Assembly (NCBI RefSeq): GCF_003688915.1
Contig: NZ_REFU01000001.1
Span: forward strand, 744,001 to 808,000
Reading direction: 5' to 3'
DNA: 64,000 nt
From: Rhodococcus sp. SBT000017
GTDB lineage: Bacteria > Actinomycetota > Actinomycetes > Mycobacteriales > Mycobacteriaceae
Both the position numbers and the translations under genes were made by a program. Shown here one piece after another: positions 19,993-33,311 of the stretch. Under the pieces are notes generated by a model. That model was given only the letters and a program-made list of their open reading frames with translations. It was not told the origin of the DNA and made no database searches. Position 1 is the first letter of the stretch. Every line of letters starts with the position of its first letter.

Positions 19993-20907
19993 TTACTCGG
20001 CGGTAGGTCCGACGCCGAACTCGCCGCCGATCAGTAAATTCTGGCATCGAGCGATCAACGCCGAGCGCAGAGGTGCCGCTTCGCTCGACAATTCGCCCTG
20101 CGCACGCACGTATTCGGCTCGTCCGGCCGCGGTCTCTATCCGAATGGGTTCGAGGTCGTAGCCGCTCAGGTCGTACGGACTCGCGCGCATGTCGATCGTT
20201 CGCGCGTGCAGGGCCAGCTCGAAACAGTCGGTGAGAAACTCGGAATCGATCAGTGGTCCCAGCTTGTAGCACCACTTGTACAGATCCATCGAGGCATGAA
20301 TACAACCGGGTTGCTCGGACGTCAGACGAGACTCCGGGGACAGCGGAAGAGCGTTGCGCGGCGCTGCATCGGGGGTGAAGAACCGGAAGGCGTCGTAGTG
20401 GGTGCAGCGCAACGTCATCGAATCGACCACGGCGTCGGTTCCGTCGTGCCCCAGACGCAGTGGCACCTGCTCGTGCCGCTGCGCCGAGGTGCCCCCGCGG
20501 TAGACCATCGCCCACTCGTGCAGTCCGAAACAGCCGAGCACCGGCGGCCTGTCTCGGGTGGCGACGAGCAGGCCGAGGGTGAATTCGATGCTCGATCGTC
20601 GACGCTCCACCAGATCCGACCGCACCCGAAAGCCCGGGCCGTCGTCGGTGTCCACCTGCTCGTAGGACGCGAACGCCGCGAAATCCTGAGCACGATCACC
20701 GGTGAGGACGACGCCGTGACCTGGATTCCATCGACGCAGCTGACCCGGGCGGTGACTGTAGTAGGTGAACAGAAAGTCGAGCACCGGATGGACGCCGCCG
20801 TGGCCCCGGTCGGTCAGATAGTCACCGACGAGGTTCTCCACCCGTGCCGCATGCGCCGCACGACGAGTGGTCCACTGCTGTTCGCTCAGCAACGTCGAGG
20901 AGGTCAT
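19993..20907 (-). CDS. Conserved actinobacterial protein, often annotated 3-methyladenine DNA glycosylase
   Basis: 304 residues with no motif that I can tie to a known active site. Recognisable conserved stretches are [38 protein letters not shown] and [15 protein letters not shown]. Homologues in related genomes carry the name 3-methyladenine DNA glycosylase, but I see no helix-hairpin-helix or other glycosylase motif supporting it. The gene begins immediately before the CNNM/CBS gene stop (adjacent, same strand), so it is probably co-transcribed with that pair. Confidence 0.8.
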   Translation of the reverse strand: MTSSTLLSEQQWTTRRAAHAARVENLVGDYLTDRGHGGVHPVLDFLFTYYSHRPGQLRRWNPGHGVVLTGDRAQDFAAFASYEQVDTDDGPGFRVRSDLVERRRSSIEFTLGLLVATRDRPPVLGCFGLHEWAMVYRGGTSAQRHEQVPLRLGHDGTDAVVDSMTLRCTHYDAFRFFTPDAAPRNALPLSPESRLTSEQPGCIHASMDLYKWCYKLGPLIDSEFLTDCFELALHARTIDMRASPYDLSGYDLEPIRIETAAGRAEYVRAQGELSSEAAPLRSALIARCQNLLIGGEFGVGPTAE

Positions 20908-22044
20908 TCACGCGTTCCGTGGGGGAGCGGCCGCGGATTTGAAACTGGACGACGATTGGCCCGGACGAGGACCGGCCACCCGGTGCGTGCCGTCCCGAAC
21001 CGTACCGACGAACTCTTCGACCAGGTCCTCGAGCGCGACGATGCCGACCGTGGCACCCGTCGCGTCGTGCACGGCACCGAGATGGCTGCTGGCCCGACGC
21101 AACTTGGTCAGTGCGTCGTCGAGCACCGTGTCGATGGAGACCACCGGGAGTGCTCGCACATCGCTGCGGGGAATGACCGTGTCCGGTCCTGCCGACTCGT
21201 CGGCCATGTCGTCGAGAACGTCCTTGAGATGCAGGTAGCCCACGAGCGCCCCCGAGGCGTCGCGGACCGGATAACGAGAGAATCCCGTTTCGATGACAGC
21301 GCGTTCGACGGAACCCAGGGTGGGTCCGAGTGTGTGATCGGGCCCGGACAACTCGATACTGCGAACCTGGTGAGAGGGAATCAGAACCTCGGCGACCGTT
21401 CGACCGGACGTCTCGAGCGCCTGCCGCAATCGTCGATGCTCCTCGGCGTCGATCAATCCCTCGGATCGTGATTCGCCGATCATCTGCGACAACTCGACCG
21501 CCGACACCGAGGAACTGAGCTCGTCCTTGGGTTCGATCCGCAGCAGTCGAAGGGTCAGGTTGGCACACATGTTGTAGAACGAGATCAGCGGCAGCGCGAC
21601 CTTGATGAACAGCAGATGGATGGGCACCAGAACCATTGCAGTGCTCTCCGGGCCCGCGATGGCGATGTTCTTGGGCACCATCTCGCCGATGAGAATGTGC
21701 AGAACGACCACGAGCGTCAACGCAATGGCAAAGGCGATCGGGTGCAGGAAGGACTCGGGAATGCCGACTGCCTCGAGCGGAACCTCGATCAGGTGTGCCA
21801 CCGCAGGCTCCGCCACACGCCCGAGAAGGATCGAGCAGATCGTGATGCCGAGCTGGGCCGCGGCGAGCATCTGCGACAGGTTCTGACCGGCCTCGATCAC
21901 ACTCTGAGCGCGCTTCTTACCTTGTGCGAGCAGAGCTTCGAGGCGGTCCCGCCGGGCCGAGATCAGAGCGAACTCGGCTCCGACGAAGAAAGCGTTGCCG
22001 GCGAGCAGCAGAACGGCGAGACCGACTCCGAGGAAATCACCCAT
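20908..22044 (-). CDS. CNNM/HlyC-type transporter with CBS pair (second of two)
   Basis: About 378 residues: a DUF21/CNNM membrane domain ([30 protein letters not shown] near the N-terminus plus two or three more helices) followed by a CBS-domain pair. Unlike its upstream partner, it ends soon after the CBS pair in a Ser-rich tail. Related proteins move Mg2+, Co2+ or Na+ or regulate such transport. ATG 22044 with GGTGAG five bases upstream is preferred; GTG 22053 is an alternative. It overlaps the upstream gene by eight bases. The pair matches mycobacterial Rv1841c-Rv1842c. Confidence 0.88.
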   Translation of the reverse strand: MGDFLGVGLAVLLLAGNAFFVGAEFALISARRDRLEALLAQGKKRAQSVIEAGQNLSQMLAAAQLGITICSILLGRVAEPAVAHLIEVPLEAVGIPESFLHPIAFAIALTLVVVLHILIGEMVPKNIAIAGPESTAMVLVPIHLLFIKVALPLISFYNMCANLTLRLLRIEPKDELSSSVSAVELSQMIGESRSEGLIDAEEHRRLRQALETSGRTVAEVLIPSHQVRSIELSGPDHTLGPTLGSVERAVIETGFSRYPVRDASGALVGYLHLKDVLDDMADESAGPDTVIPRSDVRALPVVSIDTVLDDALTKLRRASSHLGAVHDATGATVGIVALEDLVEEFVGTVRDGTHRVAGPRPGQSSSSFKSAAAPPRNA

Positions 22045-23416
22045 CGATCTCACCGTCCGATTTCATCCGAGCCACCGCTGCCGCGTCGACGGGCAGGAGC
22101 ACCACCCGGTCGATGCGACGGCCGTCCATGCGAATCACCCGTGCCACCCAACCGCCGTCTCGTTCGAGCGGATCCTCGTTCGCCGGGGGAGGCAACAGAA
22201 CTGCGTCCCCCTCGGTCGGTATGCGACCCAACTCCGTCAGTACCAGGCCGCCGATGGTTTCGTACTCGCCTTCCGGTGCCGAATACCCGGTGGCCGACGC
22301 GACCTCGTCGATACGCAGCAGACCTGCGCAATCCCATCCGTCGCCCGATCTGGAGACGTCGAGCTCCGGCTCGTCGTGTTCGTCGCGCACGTCACCGACG
22401 ATCTCCTCGATCAGATCCTCCATCGTGACCATGCCCGCGGTGCCGCCGTATTCGTCGACGACGAGCGCGACCTGCATACCGTCGGCACGTACCCGTTCCA
22501 TCACCGCGTCGCCGTCGAGGCTGGACGGTACGACGGGAACGTCGCGCGCCAGGGACTCGACCGTCGTCGAGCGACGGTGCGCTCCGGCGACAGTGAACGC
22601 ATGCTTGATGTGAACGACGCCGATGGTGTCGTCCAGGTCGCCGTCGACCACCGGAAAGCGTGAGAAGCCGGTCCGCGCGGCCGTTTCGATCAGATCGGCC
22701 ACGGTCGCGTCGGTGGCGAGCGTTTCGATCTTGACTCGCGGCGTCATCAGTTCCTCGGCCGTGCGGTCGCCGAACTGCAACGACCGATCCACCAGTCGGG
22801 CGGTGTTCTCGTCGATCGATCCCTGCCGTGCCGACGTGCGGACCAGCGAACCCAATTCCTGCGGCGACCGCGCGGATCTCAGTTCTTCCGCCGGTTCGAT
22901 CCCGAGCCGGCGTACCAGCCAGTTCGCCGAGCCGTTGAGTCCGTTGATGGCCCACTTGAAGACGAGCGAGAACCCGGCCATCGCACCGGCGGTGACCCGC
23001 GCGGTCGACATCGGTTTCGCGATGGCGATGTTCTTCGGAACCAGCTCACCGAAGATCATCGAGAACGAGGTCGCCAGGATCAGCGCCACCGCAAGTGAGA
23101 TGCCGGCGGAGAGGGTTTCGGATGCGCCCAGCGCGTCGGCCACCGGCCGAATGAACCCGGCCAGCACCGGTTCGGCGAGATAGCCGGTGATCAGTGTCGT
23201 GATGGTGATGCCGAGCTGGGCACCGGACAGCTGAAACGACAGTGTCTTGTGGGCGTGCAGAACCTGGCGCGAGCGCAGGTCGCCGTTGTCGGCCTGTGAC
23301 TCGACCGCACTGCGTTCGAGAGCAGTGAGGGAGAACTCGGCCGCAACGAACAGCGCCGTGCCGGCCGTCAGGGCGACGAAACCGAGCAGGCTGACGATGG
23401 TGAGAAGAAGAGCCAC
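22037..23416 (-). CDS. CNNM/HlyC-type transporter with CBS pair and CorC_HlyC domain (first of two)
   Basis: 459 residues: a DUF21/CNNM domain of about four helices ([25 protein letters not shown] at the start), a CBS pair near residues 215-335 ([17 protein letters not shown] after it), and a C-terminal CorC_HlyC domain. Family members are linked to Mg2+/Co2+ homeostasis; hemolysin activity implied by the old family name is not expected. The GTG start has GGAG eight bases upstream, inside the end of the small gene before it. Confidence 0.9.
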   Translation of the reverse strand: MALLLTIVSLLGFVALTAGTALFVAAEFSLTALERSAVESQADNGDLRSRQVLHAHKTLSFQLSGAQLGITITTLITGYLAEPVLAGFIRPVADALGASETLSAGISLAVALILATSFSMIFGELVPKNIAIAKPMSTARVTAGAMAGFSLVFKWAINGLNGSANWLVRRLGIEPAEELRSARSPQELGSLVRTSARQGSIDENTARLVDRSLQFGDRTAEELMTPRVKIETLATDATVADLIETAARTGFSRFPVVDGDLDDTIGVVHIKHAFTVAGAHRRSTTVESLARDVPVVPSSLDGDAVMERVRADGMQVALVVDEYGGTAGMVTMEDLIEEIVGDVRDEHDEPELDVSRSGDGWDCAGLLRIDEVASATGYSAPEGEYETIGGLVLTELGRIPTEGDAVLLPPPANEDPLERDGGWVARVIRMDGRRIDRVVLLPVDAAAVARMKSDGEIDG

Positions 23417-23419
23417 GCG

Positions 23420-23611
23420 TCAACTCCGCCTGAGCCGGGACCGTCGAAGCTGGGACAGGAGCATCGCGCCGCCGGAGTGGACGTGGCTGCCGAAATCGGT
23501 GTCGCCGGGTTTCTCTCCCGGCTCGATAGAGGATCCCTCCGAAGTGGAACCGTCGTCGTGTTGTTCCGCAGTTGCCGTGGCGGCAACCGAGATAGTGGGT
23601 GCCTCGGGCAC
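23420..23611 (-). CDS. Small hydrophilic protein (63 aa), hypothetical
   Basis: An ORF in the 350-base space between guaB1 and the CNNM genes. It begins at GTG 23611 with AGAAGGGA seven bases upstream and ends four bases before the next start. The first 50 residues are acidic and disordered in character (TAEQHDDGSTSEGSSIEPG); the end is basic (LLSQLRRSRLRRS). No domain is recognised. Good ribosome binding site and tight spacing support it; it would form an operon with the CNNM pair. Confidence 0.5.
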   Translation of the reverse strand: MPEAPTISVAATATAEQHDDGSTSEGSSIEPGEKPGDTDFGSHVHSGGAMLLSQLRRSRLRRS

Positions 23612-23762
23612 CTGATTCCCTTCTGTCGGTTCGCGCTGTGGTCCCACCCCGTGAGGAGCCGACCGTTCTGCCACACGTCGAGAATCGAATGCTCGAATTT
23701 TCGACGAATGACGAGCGCGAACAACTGTGTTTGCTGTAGGCGAGTCTAACCGTGCCCGACCG

Positions 23763-27408
<3,646 letters not shown>

Positions 27409-27553
27409 GGATGTGACCCTACCGCTGCGTCGACCACGCGTCGGAATCTTCTTGTCGGTGCCCCGCGCGATACTCGGCGTAGAACGCATGTTCGATCGGC
27501 GTTCGACACCGTGATCGCCGAGGGGGCGATCGCACGCAGAGTGTGGGGGAGCT

Positions 27554-28024
27554 ATGTGCAAGATGTGTCAGGGCTACAGCGTCGACGAGTACATCGAAGG
27601 TGTGAAACGCACCATCGACAGGTGTGGGTGGGCTCTGCAGTACGTCGAATCGGAAGTCGATCCCGACGGTATCCACCCGGCGTTCTGTTACACGGTCGGT
27701 CTCACGAATTTCGGCAGCCCGGAGATCGTCACGACGGGGCGCGGGCCGCATGAGTCCTCGCGAATTCTCAATTCGCTCGGCGCCTCGGTAGTCTCGGGAA
27801 TGCTGGAGCTCGAATCCGGAATTGGGTGCACTGCAGCAGGATTCGAGCTGTTCACCATCGACGTACCGGACTGTGCCGAAATTCTCTACACAGCGTCCGA
27901 CGTCTACGGCCGAGGGCGCTTCAGTGCCGTGCAGGCGGTGTGGAAGGACCTGGACGGTGCTCTGCCGTGGGAGGGCATCCCGTCGACGGTGGTCCAACCG
28001 GTCCTCGGGCCGGTACCCGTCTGA
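27554..28024 (+). CDS. DUF4262 domain protein
   Basis: 156 residues fitting DUF4262: GWALQYVESEVDPDGIHPAFCYTVGLTNFGSPEIVTTG, and YGRGRFSAVQAVW. The N-terminus MCKMCQGYS carries a CxxC pair. The function of the family is unknown. It is a single plus-strand gene flanked by a divergent helicase and a convergent gndA, with a strong hairpin after it. Confidence 0.82.
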   Translation: MCKMCQGYSVDEYIEGVKRTIDRCGWALQYVESEVDPDGIHPAFCYTVGLTNFGSPEIVTTGRGPHESSRILNSLGASVVSGMLELESGIGCTAAGFELFTIDVPDCAEILYTASDVYGRGRFSAVQAVWKDLDGALPWEGIPSTVVQPVLGPVPV

Positions 28025-28044
28025 CCGGGTTCCCCGGTGCTGTA

Positions 28045-28079
28045 CCGGTGGCGCTGCGTGGTGAACGCAGCGCCACCGG
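28045..28079. terminator. Bidirectional terminator hairpin
   Basis: A perfect 14-base stem (CCGGTGGCGCTGCG and its complement) with a 7-base loop, between the convergent DUF4262 gene and gndA. Confidence 0.85.
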
Positions 28080-28093
28080 CGGACGGTCGTCGG

Positions 28094-29545
28094 TCAGGCT
28101 TCGATCTCGGAACGATCGCCGCTCCACAGAGTGTGGAACTTTCCTTCCGAGTCGGTTCGCTCGTAGGTGTGCGCCCCGAAGAAGTCTCGCTGTCCCTGGG
28201 TCAGAGCGGCCGGTAGACGCTCTGCCCGCAACGCGTCGTAGTAGGAGAGCGAGGACGCGAACGCGGGGACCGGAATGCCCAACGAGGCCGCGGTGATGAC
28301 GACCCGACGCCAGCTGTCGATGGCGTTCTCGATGGCGTCACGGAAGTACGGGGCCAGGATCAAGCTCGGCAGTTCGGCGTTGTCGTCGTACGCGTCCTTG
28401 ATGCGATCGAGGAACCGAGCTCGAATGATGCAGCCACCGCGCCAGATCGTGGCGAGGTCACCGGGATGCAGATTCCAGTCGTATTCGGCACTGCCCGCGG
28501 CGATCTGGTCGAAGCCCTGTGCGTAGGCGACGATCTTCGACGCGTACAGAGCCCGACTGATGTCGTGCGTGAACTGCTCCGCATCGGTCGGCTTGTCGGC
28601 GAGAGTTCCCGAGGCGAGCCCGACGGCTGCCTTGCGCTGAGCGCGTGACCCCGACAGCGCCCGAGCGAACACCGCCTCGGCGATACCGGTGACGGGAACG
28701 CCGAGGTCCAGGGCCGCCTTGACGGTCCAACGACCGGTGCCCTTCTGCTCCGCAGCGTCGACGATCACGTCGACGAGAGGCTGACCGGTCTTGGCGTCGA
28801 CCTGGCGGAGAACCTCGGCGGTGATCTCGACGAGGTAGCTCTCCAGATCACCGTTGTTCCACTCGGTGAACACGTCCGCTACCTGAGCCGGCGTGTAACC
28901 GAGGGCGTCGCGGAACAGGTTGTACGCCTCGCCGATGAGCTGCATATCGGCGTATTCGATGCCGTTGTGGACCATCTTGACGAAGTGTCCGGAGCCGTCG
29001 GGTCCGATGTGGGTGCAGCACGGCGTGCCGTCGACCTGCGCTGCGATGGATTCCAGCAGCGGTCCGAGGGCCTTGTAGGACTCGGCCGGACCACCCGGCA
29101 TGATCGACGGTCCGTTGAGAGCGCCTTCCTCGCCGCCGGAGATACCGGCACCGACGAAGAGCAGTCCGCGCTCCTTCATGGCCGCCTCGCGACGGATCGT
29201 GTCGGTGTAGAGGGCGTTACCACCGTCGATGATGATGTCGCCCTCCTCCATCGCGCCTGCAAGCTCCTCGATCACCGCGTCGGTGGGGTCGCCTGCCTTG
29301 ACCATGATGAGCACTCGGCGCGGCTTCGCGAGAGCGGCGACGAACTCCTCGATGGTTTCGGTGCGAACGAAGTTGCCCTCGGTGCCGTGCTCGGCGATCA
29401 GGGCATCGGTCTTGGCGGCACTGCGGTTGTGCAATGCGACGGTGTGGCCGTGATGGGCGAAGTTGCGGGCGATGTTGGAGCCCATGACGGCGAGTCCGGT
29501 GACTCCGATCTGAGCCAGTTCTGTCGGTTCTGCTGCTGAGGTCAT
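28094..29545 (-). CDS. gndA: 6-phosphogluconate dehydrogenase, decarboxylating (NADP+)
   Basis: Oxidises 6-phosphogluconate to ribulose 5-phosphate plus CO2 and NADPH in the pentose phosphate pathway. 483 residues with the Rossmann start IGVTGLAVMGSNIARNFAHHG, the signature FVGAGISGGEEGALNGPSIMPGG and the catalytic Lys in SGHFVKMVHNGIEYADMQL. This long form is the E. coli-like NADP enzyme, corresponding to mycobacterial gnd1. Confidence 0.96.
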   Translation of the reverse strand: MTSAAEPTELAQIGVTGLAVMGSNIARNFAHHGHTVALHNRSAAKTDALIAEHGTEGNFVRTETIEEFVAALAKPRRVLIMVKAGDPTDAVIEELAGAMEEGDIIIDGGNALYTDTIRREAAMKERGLLFVGAGISGGEEGALNGPSIMPGGPAESYKALGPLLESIAAQVDGTPCCTHIGPDGSGHFVKMVHNGIEYADMQLIGEAYNLFRDALGYTPAQVADVFTEWNNGDLESYLVEITAEVLRQVDAKTGQPLVDVIVDAAEQKGTGRWTVKAALDLGVPVTGIAEAVFARALSGSRAQRKAAVGLASGTLADKPTDAEQFTHDISRALYASKIVAYAQGFDQIAAGSAEYDWNLHPGDLATIWRGGCIIRARFLDRIKDAYDDNAELPSLILAPYFRDAIENAIDSWRRVVITAASLGIPVPAFASSLSYYDALRAERLPAALTQGQRDFFGAHTYERTDSEGKFHTLWSGDRSEIEA

Positions 29546-29623
29546 ACCGACAGCTTTCCCTGCCGAGAGATTTCGCGCGAGCCAACCCCCCGGCCGGTGT
29601 CGAACCCGACCACCGGCAACGAC

Positions 29624-29660
29624 AACGGGTGCCGCATTCGCGAAGAATGCGGCACCCGTT
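29624..29660 (-). terminator. Terminator hairpin downstream of the DEAD-box gene
   Basis: A perfect 16-base stem (AACGGGTGCCGCATTC and complement), loop of 5. It lies after the stop of the 29704-31437 gene; only a short T-run is present. Confidence 0.8.
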
Positions 29661-29703
29661 TGTGCAGTTCCGGTCGGATCACGACCTCACGGTGACGAAG
29701 CGA

Positions 29704-31437
29704 TCAGTGGCTGCGAGCCGGACCGTCGAAACCGTCGTACGAACGGCGTTCCGTGCGGCTGCGGAAGCCTCCCGAGCGGTGCTCGTCCTGGCGGGGGCCG
29801 GACGCGGGACGACGGTTGTCGGAGCCACGGTTGTCGGAGCCGCGACCTTCGTAGCCACGACCCTCGGAGCCGCGGTACGAGCTCGAGTCGGAGCGACGCG
29901 GGCGGTCACCCTGGTAGCCCTCGCTGCGCGGGTTGGAGCCCTGGTATCCGCCGCCGCTGCGGGGATTGGAACCCTGGTAGCCGGTGCGGGGACGATCTCC
30001 CTGGTAGCCCTCGCTGCTGCGCGGGTTGGAGCCCTGGTATCCGCCGCCGCTGCGGGGGTTCGAGCCCTGGTACCCGCCAGTGCTGCGCGGGTTGGAGCCC
30101 TGGTATCCGCCGCCGCTGCGCGGGTTCGATCCTTGGTAGCCGGGACGGCTGTTCCGATCGCGGGGAGTGGACTCGGCGCGCAGGGGCTCACCGGTCGGCT
30201 TCTTCGCTCCGGTGATGCTGTTCAGCTCGGCCGAACCGGGCGAGACGTTGACGGCGGTCGCCTTGACGCCGGCCATGCCGGTCAGACGCAGAACCTGACG
30301 ACGCTGGTTGGGGAGCACGATCGCGACGACGGTGCCCTTCTCTCCGGCGCGTGCCGTGCGTCCTGCGCGGTGCAGGTAGTCCTTGTGGTCTGCGGGCGGG
30401 TCGACGTGGACGACCAGGTCGATACCGTCGACGTGGATTCCGCGAGCGGCAACGTCGGTGGCGACGAGGACGGGGGTGCGGCCGTTCTTGAAGCGCTCGA
30501 GAACGCGGGTGCGCTGATTCTGAGCCTTGCCACCGTGCAGTGATTCCGCGGCGATTCCGAGCGCACGCAGGCGATCGGTGATTCCGTCGCAGCCCAGCTT
30601 GGTACGCGCGAACATGATGGTGCGGCCGCCTTCGCGGGCGCCGATCTCGGAGAGAACAAGATCCTTCTGACCCCGGTCGACCATGAGGACGTAGTGATCC
30701 ATGGTCCGGACGCTGGCTTTGCCGTCCTGGGTGGAGTGCTCGACGTGATCAGGCAGGAACTGGCGTACCAGCGACTGAACCTCACGGTCCAGGGTGGCCG
30801 AGAACAGCATGCGCTGTCCGTCGGCCGGTGTGTCGGCAAGGACGGCACGTACCTCGGGCAGGAAGCCCATGTCGGCCATCTGATCGGCCTCGTCGAGGGC
30901 GGTGATCTCGATGGAGTCCAGGATGCAGGTGCCCTGGCGGAGGTGATCGGCGAGGCGGCCCGGGGTGGCGACGAGGACGTCGACTCCGCGTCGGAGCTGC
31001 TCGACCTGCTTGTTGAACGGGGTGCCGCCGACGGCCGGCATGACTCGCAGGCCCTGCGCGTTGGCGTAGGGAGCGAGGGATTCGACAACCTGGAACGCGA
31101 GCTCGCGGGTGGGGACCAACACGAGCGAACGCGGGCGCTTGGCCGCCGGGCGGTCGGTGTGCAGCGACAGGCGCTGCAGGATCGGCAGGCCGAAGGCAAG
31201 GGTCTTGCCCGAGCCGGTCTGCGCACGACCGAGGACATTCTTACCGGCGATCGCGTCGGGAAGTGCCTTCTCCTGGATAGGGGAGGGCACGGTGATCGAG
31301 TTGCGCGCCAATGCGGCGACGACTGCCTCGGGCAGTCCGAGATCGGCGAAGGTGAAGGCCGGTGCCGCTACGGGCGTCGGTACTGCCGTGGTGTCGGAAG
31401 TGGTGGATACGGGTGTGTTGGAAACAGCGTGGGTCAC
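29704..31437 (-). CDS. DEAD-box RNA helicase with a repetitive low-complexity tail
   Basis: 577 residues. The helicase core (about 25-395) has AQTGSGKT, PTRELAFQ, VATPGRL, LDEADQMADMG, SATLDREV and HRAGRTARAG, plus a Q motif (PSPIQEKALPDAI). Residues 433-515 are eight copies of a G-Y-Q-G-S-N-P-R unit or the variant GYQGDRPR, followed by an RG/Ser-rich end (YRGSEGRGYEGRGSDNRG). Such tails bind RNA and can drive condensation. The family includes RhlE/DeaD-type helicases of ribosome assembly and cold adaptation. A ~200-base leader with an upstream ORF precedes it, suggesting post-transcriptional control. Confidence 0.93.
   Translation of the reverse strand: MTHAVSNTPVSTTSDTTAVPTPVAAPAFTFADLGLPEAVVAALARNSITVPSPIQEKALPDAIAGKNVLGRAQTGSGKTLAFGLPILQRLSLHTDRPAAKRPRSLVLVPTRELAFQVVESLAPYANAQGLRVMPAVGGTPFNKQVEQLRRGVDVLVATPGRLADHLRQGTCILDSIEITALDEADQMADMGFLPEVRAVLADTPADGQRMLFSATLDREVQSLVRQFLPDHVEHSTQDGKASVRTMDHYVLMVDRGQKDLVLSEIGAREGGRTIMFARTKLGCDGITDRLRALGIAAESLHGGKAQNQRTRVLERFKNGRTPVLVATDVAARGIHVDGIDLVVHVDPPADHKDYLHRAGRTARAGEKGTVVAIVLPNQRRQVLRLTGMAGVKATAVNVSPGSAELNSITGAKKPTGEPLRAESTPRDRNSRPGYQGSNPRSGGGYQGSNPRSTGGYQGSNPRSGGGYQGSNPRSSEGYQGDRPRTGYQGSNPRSGGGYQGSNPRSEGYQGDRPRRSDSSSYRGSEGRGYEGRGSDNRGSDNRRPASGPRQDEHRSGGFRSRTERRSYDGFDGPARSH
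29893..30141 (-). repeat. Eight in-frame repeats coding GYQGSNPRS-type units
   Basis: 27- to 33-base units in the 3' part of the DEAD-box gene. Two of the eight read GYQGDRPR. Unit number is likely to vary between strains through slippage. Confidence 0.85.
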
Positions 31438-31551
31438 GCAGTAAAGCCTCTCCGGATTACGGGCACGCCAATAAGCCCGAAGCTGAGAGCACCCGAAGAA
31501 CCGGGAAACACGAAAAACAGCCAGAACACATTGATACGAGCCAGGGCACTG

Positions 31552-31608
31552 TCACCTGGCCATCAGAATGCAGATGAGAACTGCATAAAGTGGGGCTGTT
31601 TGTGCCAT
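31552..31608 (-). CDS. Upstream ORF in the DEAD-box helicase leader (18 aa)
   Basis: Codes MAQTAPLYAVLICILMAR, then TGA, ending 114 bases before the helicase start. It is a hydrophobic peptide. A -10-like TACAGT at 31643-31648 would start the transcript about 28 bases upstream. No Shine-Dalgarno sequence is visible. The stop codon falls in the loop of a hairpin (GCCAGG / CCTGGC, 31541-31561), as in leader-peptide control. Translation is unproven; a chance ORF is possible. Confidence 0.4.
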   Translation of the reverse strand: MAQTAPLYAVLICILMAR

Positions 31609-31714
31609 TTCGATTGCTAGGTCGCGATGGCGACCGGTCTCTACTGTACGGGACGTACCGCGAATTGTTCGACTCGAGTCGATGTGACCTGTGCGACCCC
31701 GATCGCGGGCGGAC

Positions 31715-32671
31715 TCACCCGAAGAGCTTGCTCAGTTCCTCCAGCCACGGCATAGCGACGTAGATCGTCGGAAGAACGAGGATCACCACGGCCGCCGCGT
31801 AGGCAGCCGCGGCGATGCGCACATCACTGCCCGGGCCGCTCAAGCGCTGAACACGGATGAGGGTGTGCGGCCCGCCGGCTGCCATCGCACCACGCGGTGC
31901 GGTGGATCCGGCACAGGTCACCAGTGCCCTGGCCAACGGAGTGGGTCCGGTGACCTTGACCGCCGAGTCGTCTGCGAGCAGCTCCACCAGTAGCTGCACG
32001 CTGCCGAGTGCCGACTTGCTGCGGACGATCCGGGGGAACGCTTCGTTGACGGCGGTGAATGCTTCGAGGACCAGGTCGTGGCGGGCGCGCAGGTGTGACC
32101 GCTCGTGACTGAGGATGGCAGTGACTTCCGCCTCGGAAAGATTGGCCAATGTTCCCCGGCTGAGAACTACCCGCTGACGCAGACCGGGTAGGCAGTACGC
32201 GATCGGCTCGGCCGCGTCGAGCACGCGGATGTCTGCATCGCGCAGACCACGGAAAGGGTTCTCGCCCAAGTCACTTCGATCCAGCAGGTCGACGAGCACG
32301 CGATGCCTGGAACGTCGACGACGGGTTCTGACCGCTACCTGAACGATGGAGAACATGAGCTTGGCACCGATACCCAGAGTGATGGCGAGGACGACGACGT
32401 AGAGGATCCACAGGGGCAGGCCGAGCGCGTCGATCTCGTCGGTCGGTGCAGTCGTAGGACGACCGTCAGGACCGGGGACCAGTAGCAGTCCGCCGATCGC
32501 GAGGCCGGAGCTGAAAGCCGAGAGCACAGCAGCGAGGGCAATTGCTTGCCACAGCACCAGAGCCGCGCGGGGTGACCGGTACGGCCAACTCGCGCGAGCG
32601 AGCACCGCCGGAACCGGCCCAGCCAGGATCAGCGCGAGTACTGCGAATACCAGCGCAGTCGTCGAGTTCAT
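31715..32671 (-). CDS. M56 family (BlaR1-like) membrane metallopeptidase
   Basis: 318 residues with membrane helices at the N-terminus (TALVFAVLALILAGPVPAVLA), in the middle (LWILYVVVLAITLGIGAKLMF) and at the C-terminus (IAAAAYAAAVVILVLPTIYV). The zinc-protease motif HERSH lies at about residue 193, in ILSHERSHLRARHD. It lacks the penicillin-binding sensor domain of BlaR1, so it is the short actinobacterial type (Rv1845c position). Paired with BlaI, it probably cleaves that repressor or another substrate in response to cell-wall or respiratory stress; that is inference. Confidence 0.9.
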   Translation of the reverse strand: MNSTTALVFAVLALILAGPVPAVLARASWPYRSPRAALVLWQAIALAAVLSAFSSGLAIGGLLLVPGPDGRPTTAPTDEIDALGLPLWILYVVVLAITLGIGAKLMFSIVQVAVRTRRRRSRHRVLVDLLDRSDLGENPFRGLRDADIRVLDAAEPIAYCLPGLRQRVVLSRGTLANLSEAEVTAILSHERSHLRARHDLVLEAFTAVNEAFPRIVRSKSALGSVQLLVELLADDSAVKVTGPTPLARALVTCAGSTAPRGAMAAGGPHTLIRVQRLSGPGSDVRIAAAAYAAAVVILVLPTIYVAMPWLEELSKLFG

Positions 32672-32694
32672 GTCCTCACTTACTGCCGCGAGCG

Positions 32695-33111
32695 TCAGTC
32701 CGTCGGACGGCCATCTCCAGCCGAAGGGGACTTCGATGTCGATTGTGCCACTTCCAACGCGGCGAGCGCCTCACGGAGGGCGGCGGCCTCGTCGGCCCCG
32801 ACCTGACCGACGAAGTGCACCAGTGCCGCTGCACGTCCACCTGACGCCGGTGCCTGCGACAGCGCGTCGACCATGAGGCTGGCGACCAGTTCGTCGCGGC
32901 CGTGCAACGGTGCGTAGCGGTGCGCTCTGTCGTCGCGTTGCTGCACGACCAACTTCTTCTTCGCCAGCCTCTGCAGCACCGTCATCACTGTCGTGTATGC
33001 GAGTTCGCGATGCGTCGCAAGTGCCTCGTGGACCTGTCGAACGGTCTGGGGATCCGACGACTCCCACAGATGGTCCATCACTGCGCGCTCTAGTTCACCA
33101 AGACCAGCCAT
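32695..33111 (-). CDS. blaI: BlaI/MecI-type transcriptional repressor
   Basis: 138 residues with a winged-helix domain opening LGELERAVMDHLWESSDPQTVRQVHEAL and TTVMTVLQRLAKKKLV, then a dimerisation region. In M. tuberculosis the orthologue represses beta-lactamase, its own operon and ATP-synthase genes. It is co-directional with the M56 gene 23 bases downstream, and an operator-like palindrome lies 36 bases upstream of the start, indicating autoregulation. Confidence 0.93.
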   Translation of the reverse strand: MAGLGELERAVMDHLWESSDPQTVRQVHEALATHRELAYTTVMTVLQRLAKKKLVVQQRDDRAHRYAPLHGRDELVASLMVDALSQAPASGGRAAALVHFVGQVGADEAAALREALAALEVAQSTSKSPSAGDGRPTD

Positions 33112-33146
33112 TCGTCCGAGTCTACGGCTAGTCCGACGCGGATGCG

Positions 33147-33163
33147 TACTACTGGTGGTAGTA
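33147..33163. promoter_or_regulatory. BlaI operator candidate
   Basis: TACTAC, spacer TGGTG, GTAGTA: a perfect 6-base inverted repeat 36 bases before blaI. It resembles the TACTAC/GTAGTA half-sites of BlaI/MecI operators. Confidence 0.75.
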
Positions 33164-33311
33164 ACGACCGGTCAGGTGGTGTGGGATCGGTCATAGACCT
33201 GCTCGTCACGAATCGGCGGGTCTCGACCGCAGGAATCCCGTGGAGAATATTCTGTGCTGTGATCGTGCCGCCCTCGGCCCGACTTTGCCAGAAGTGAGCG
33301 GAGACGAAAGC

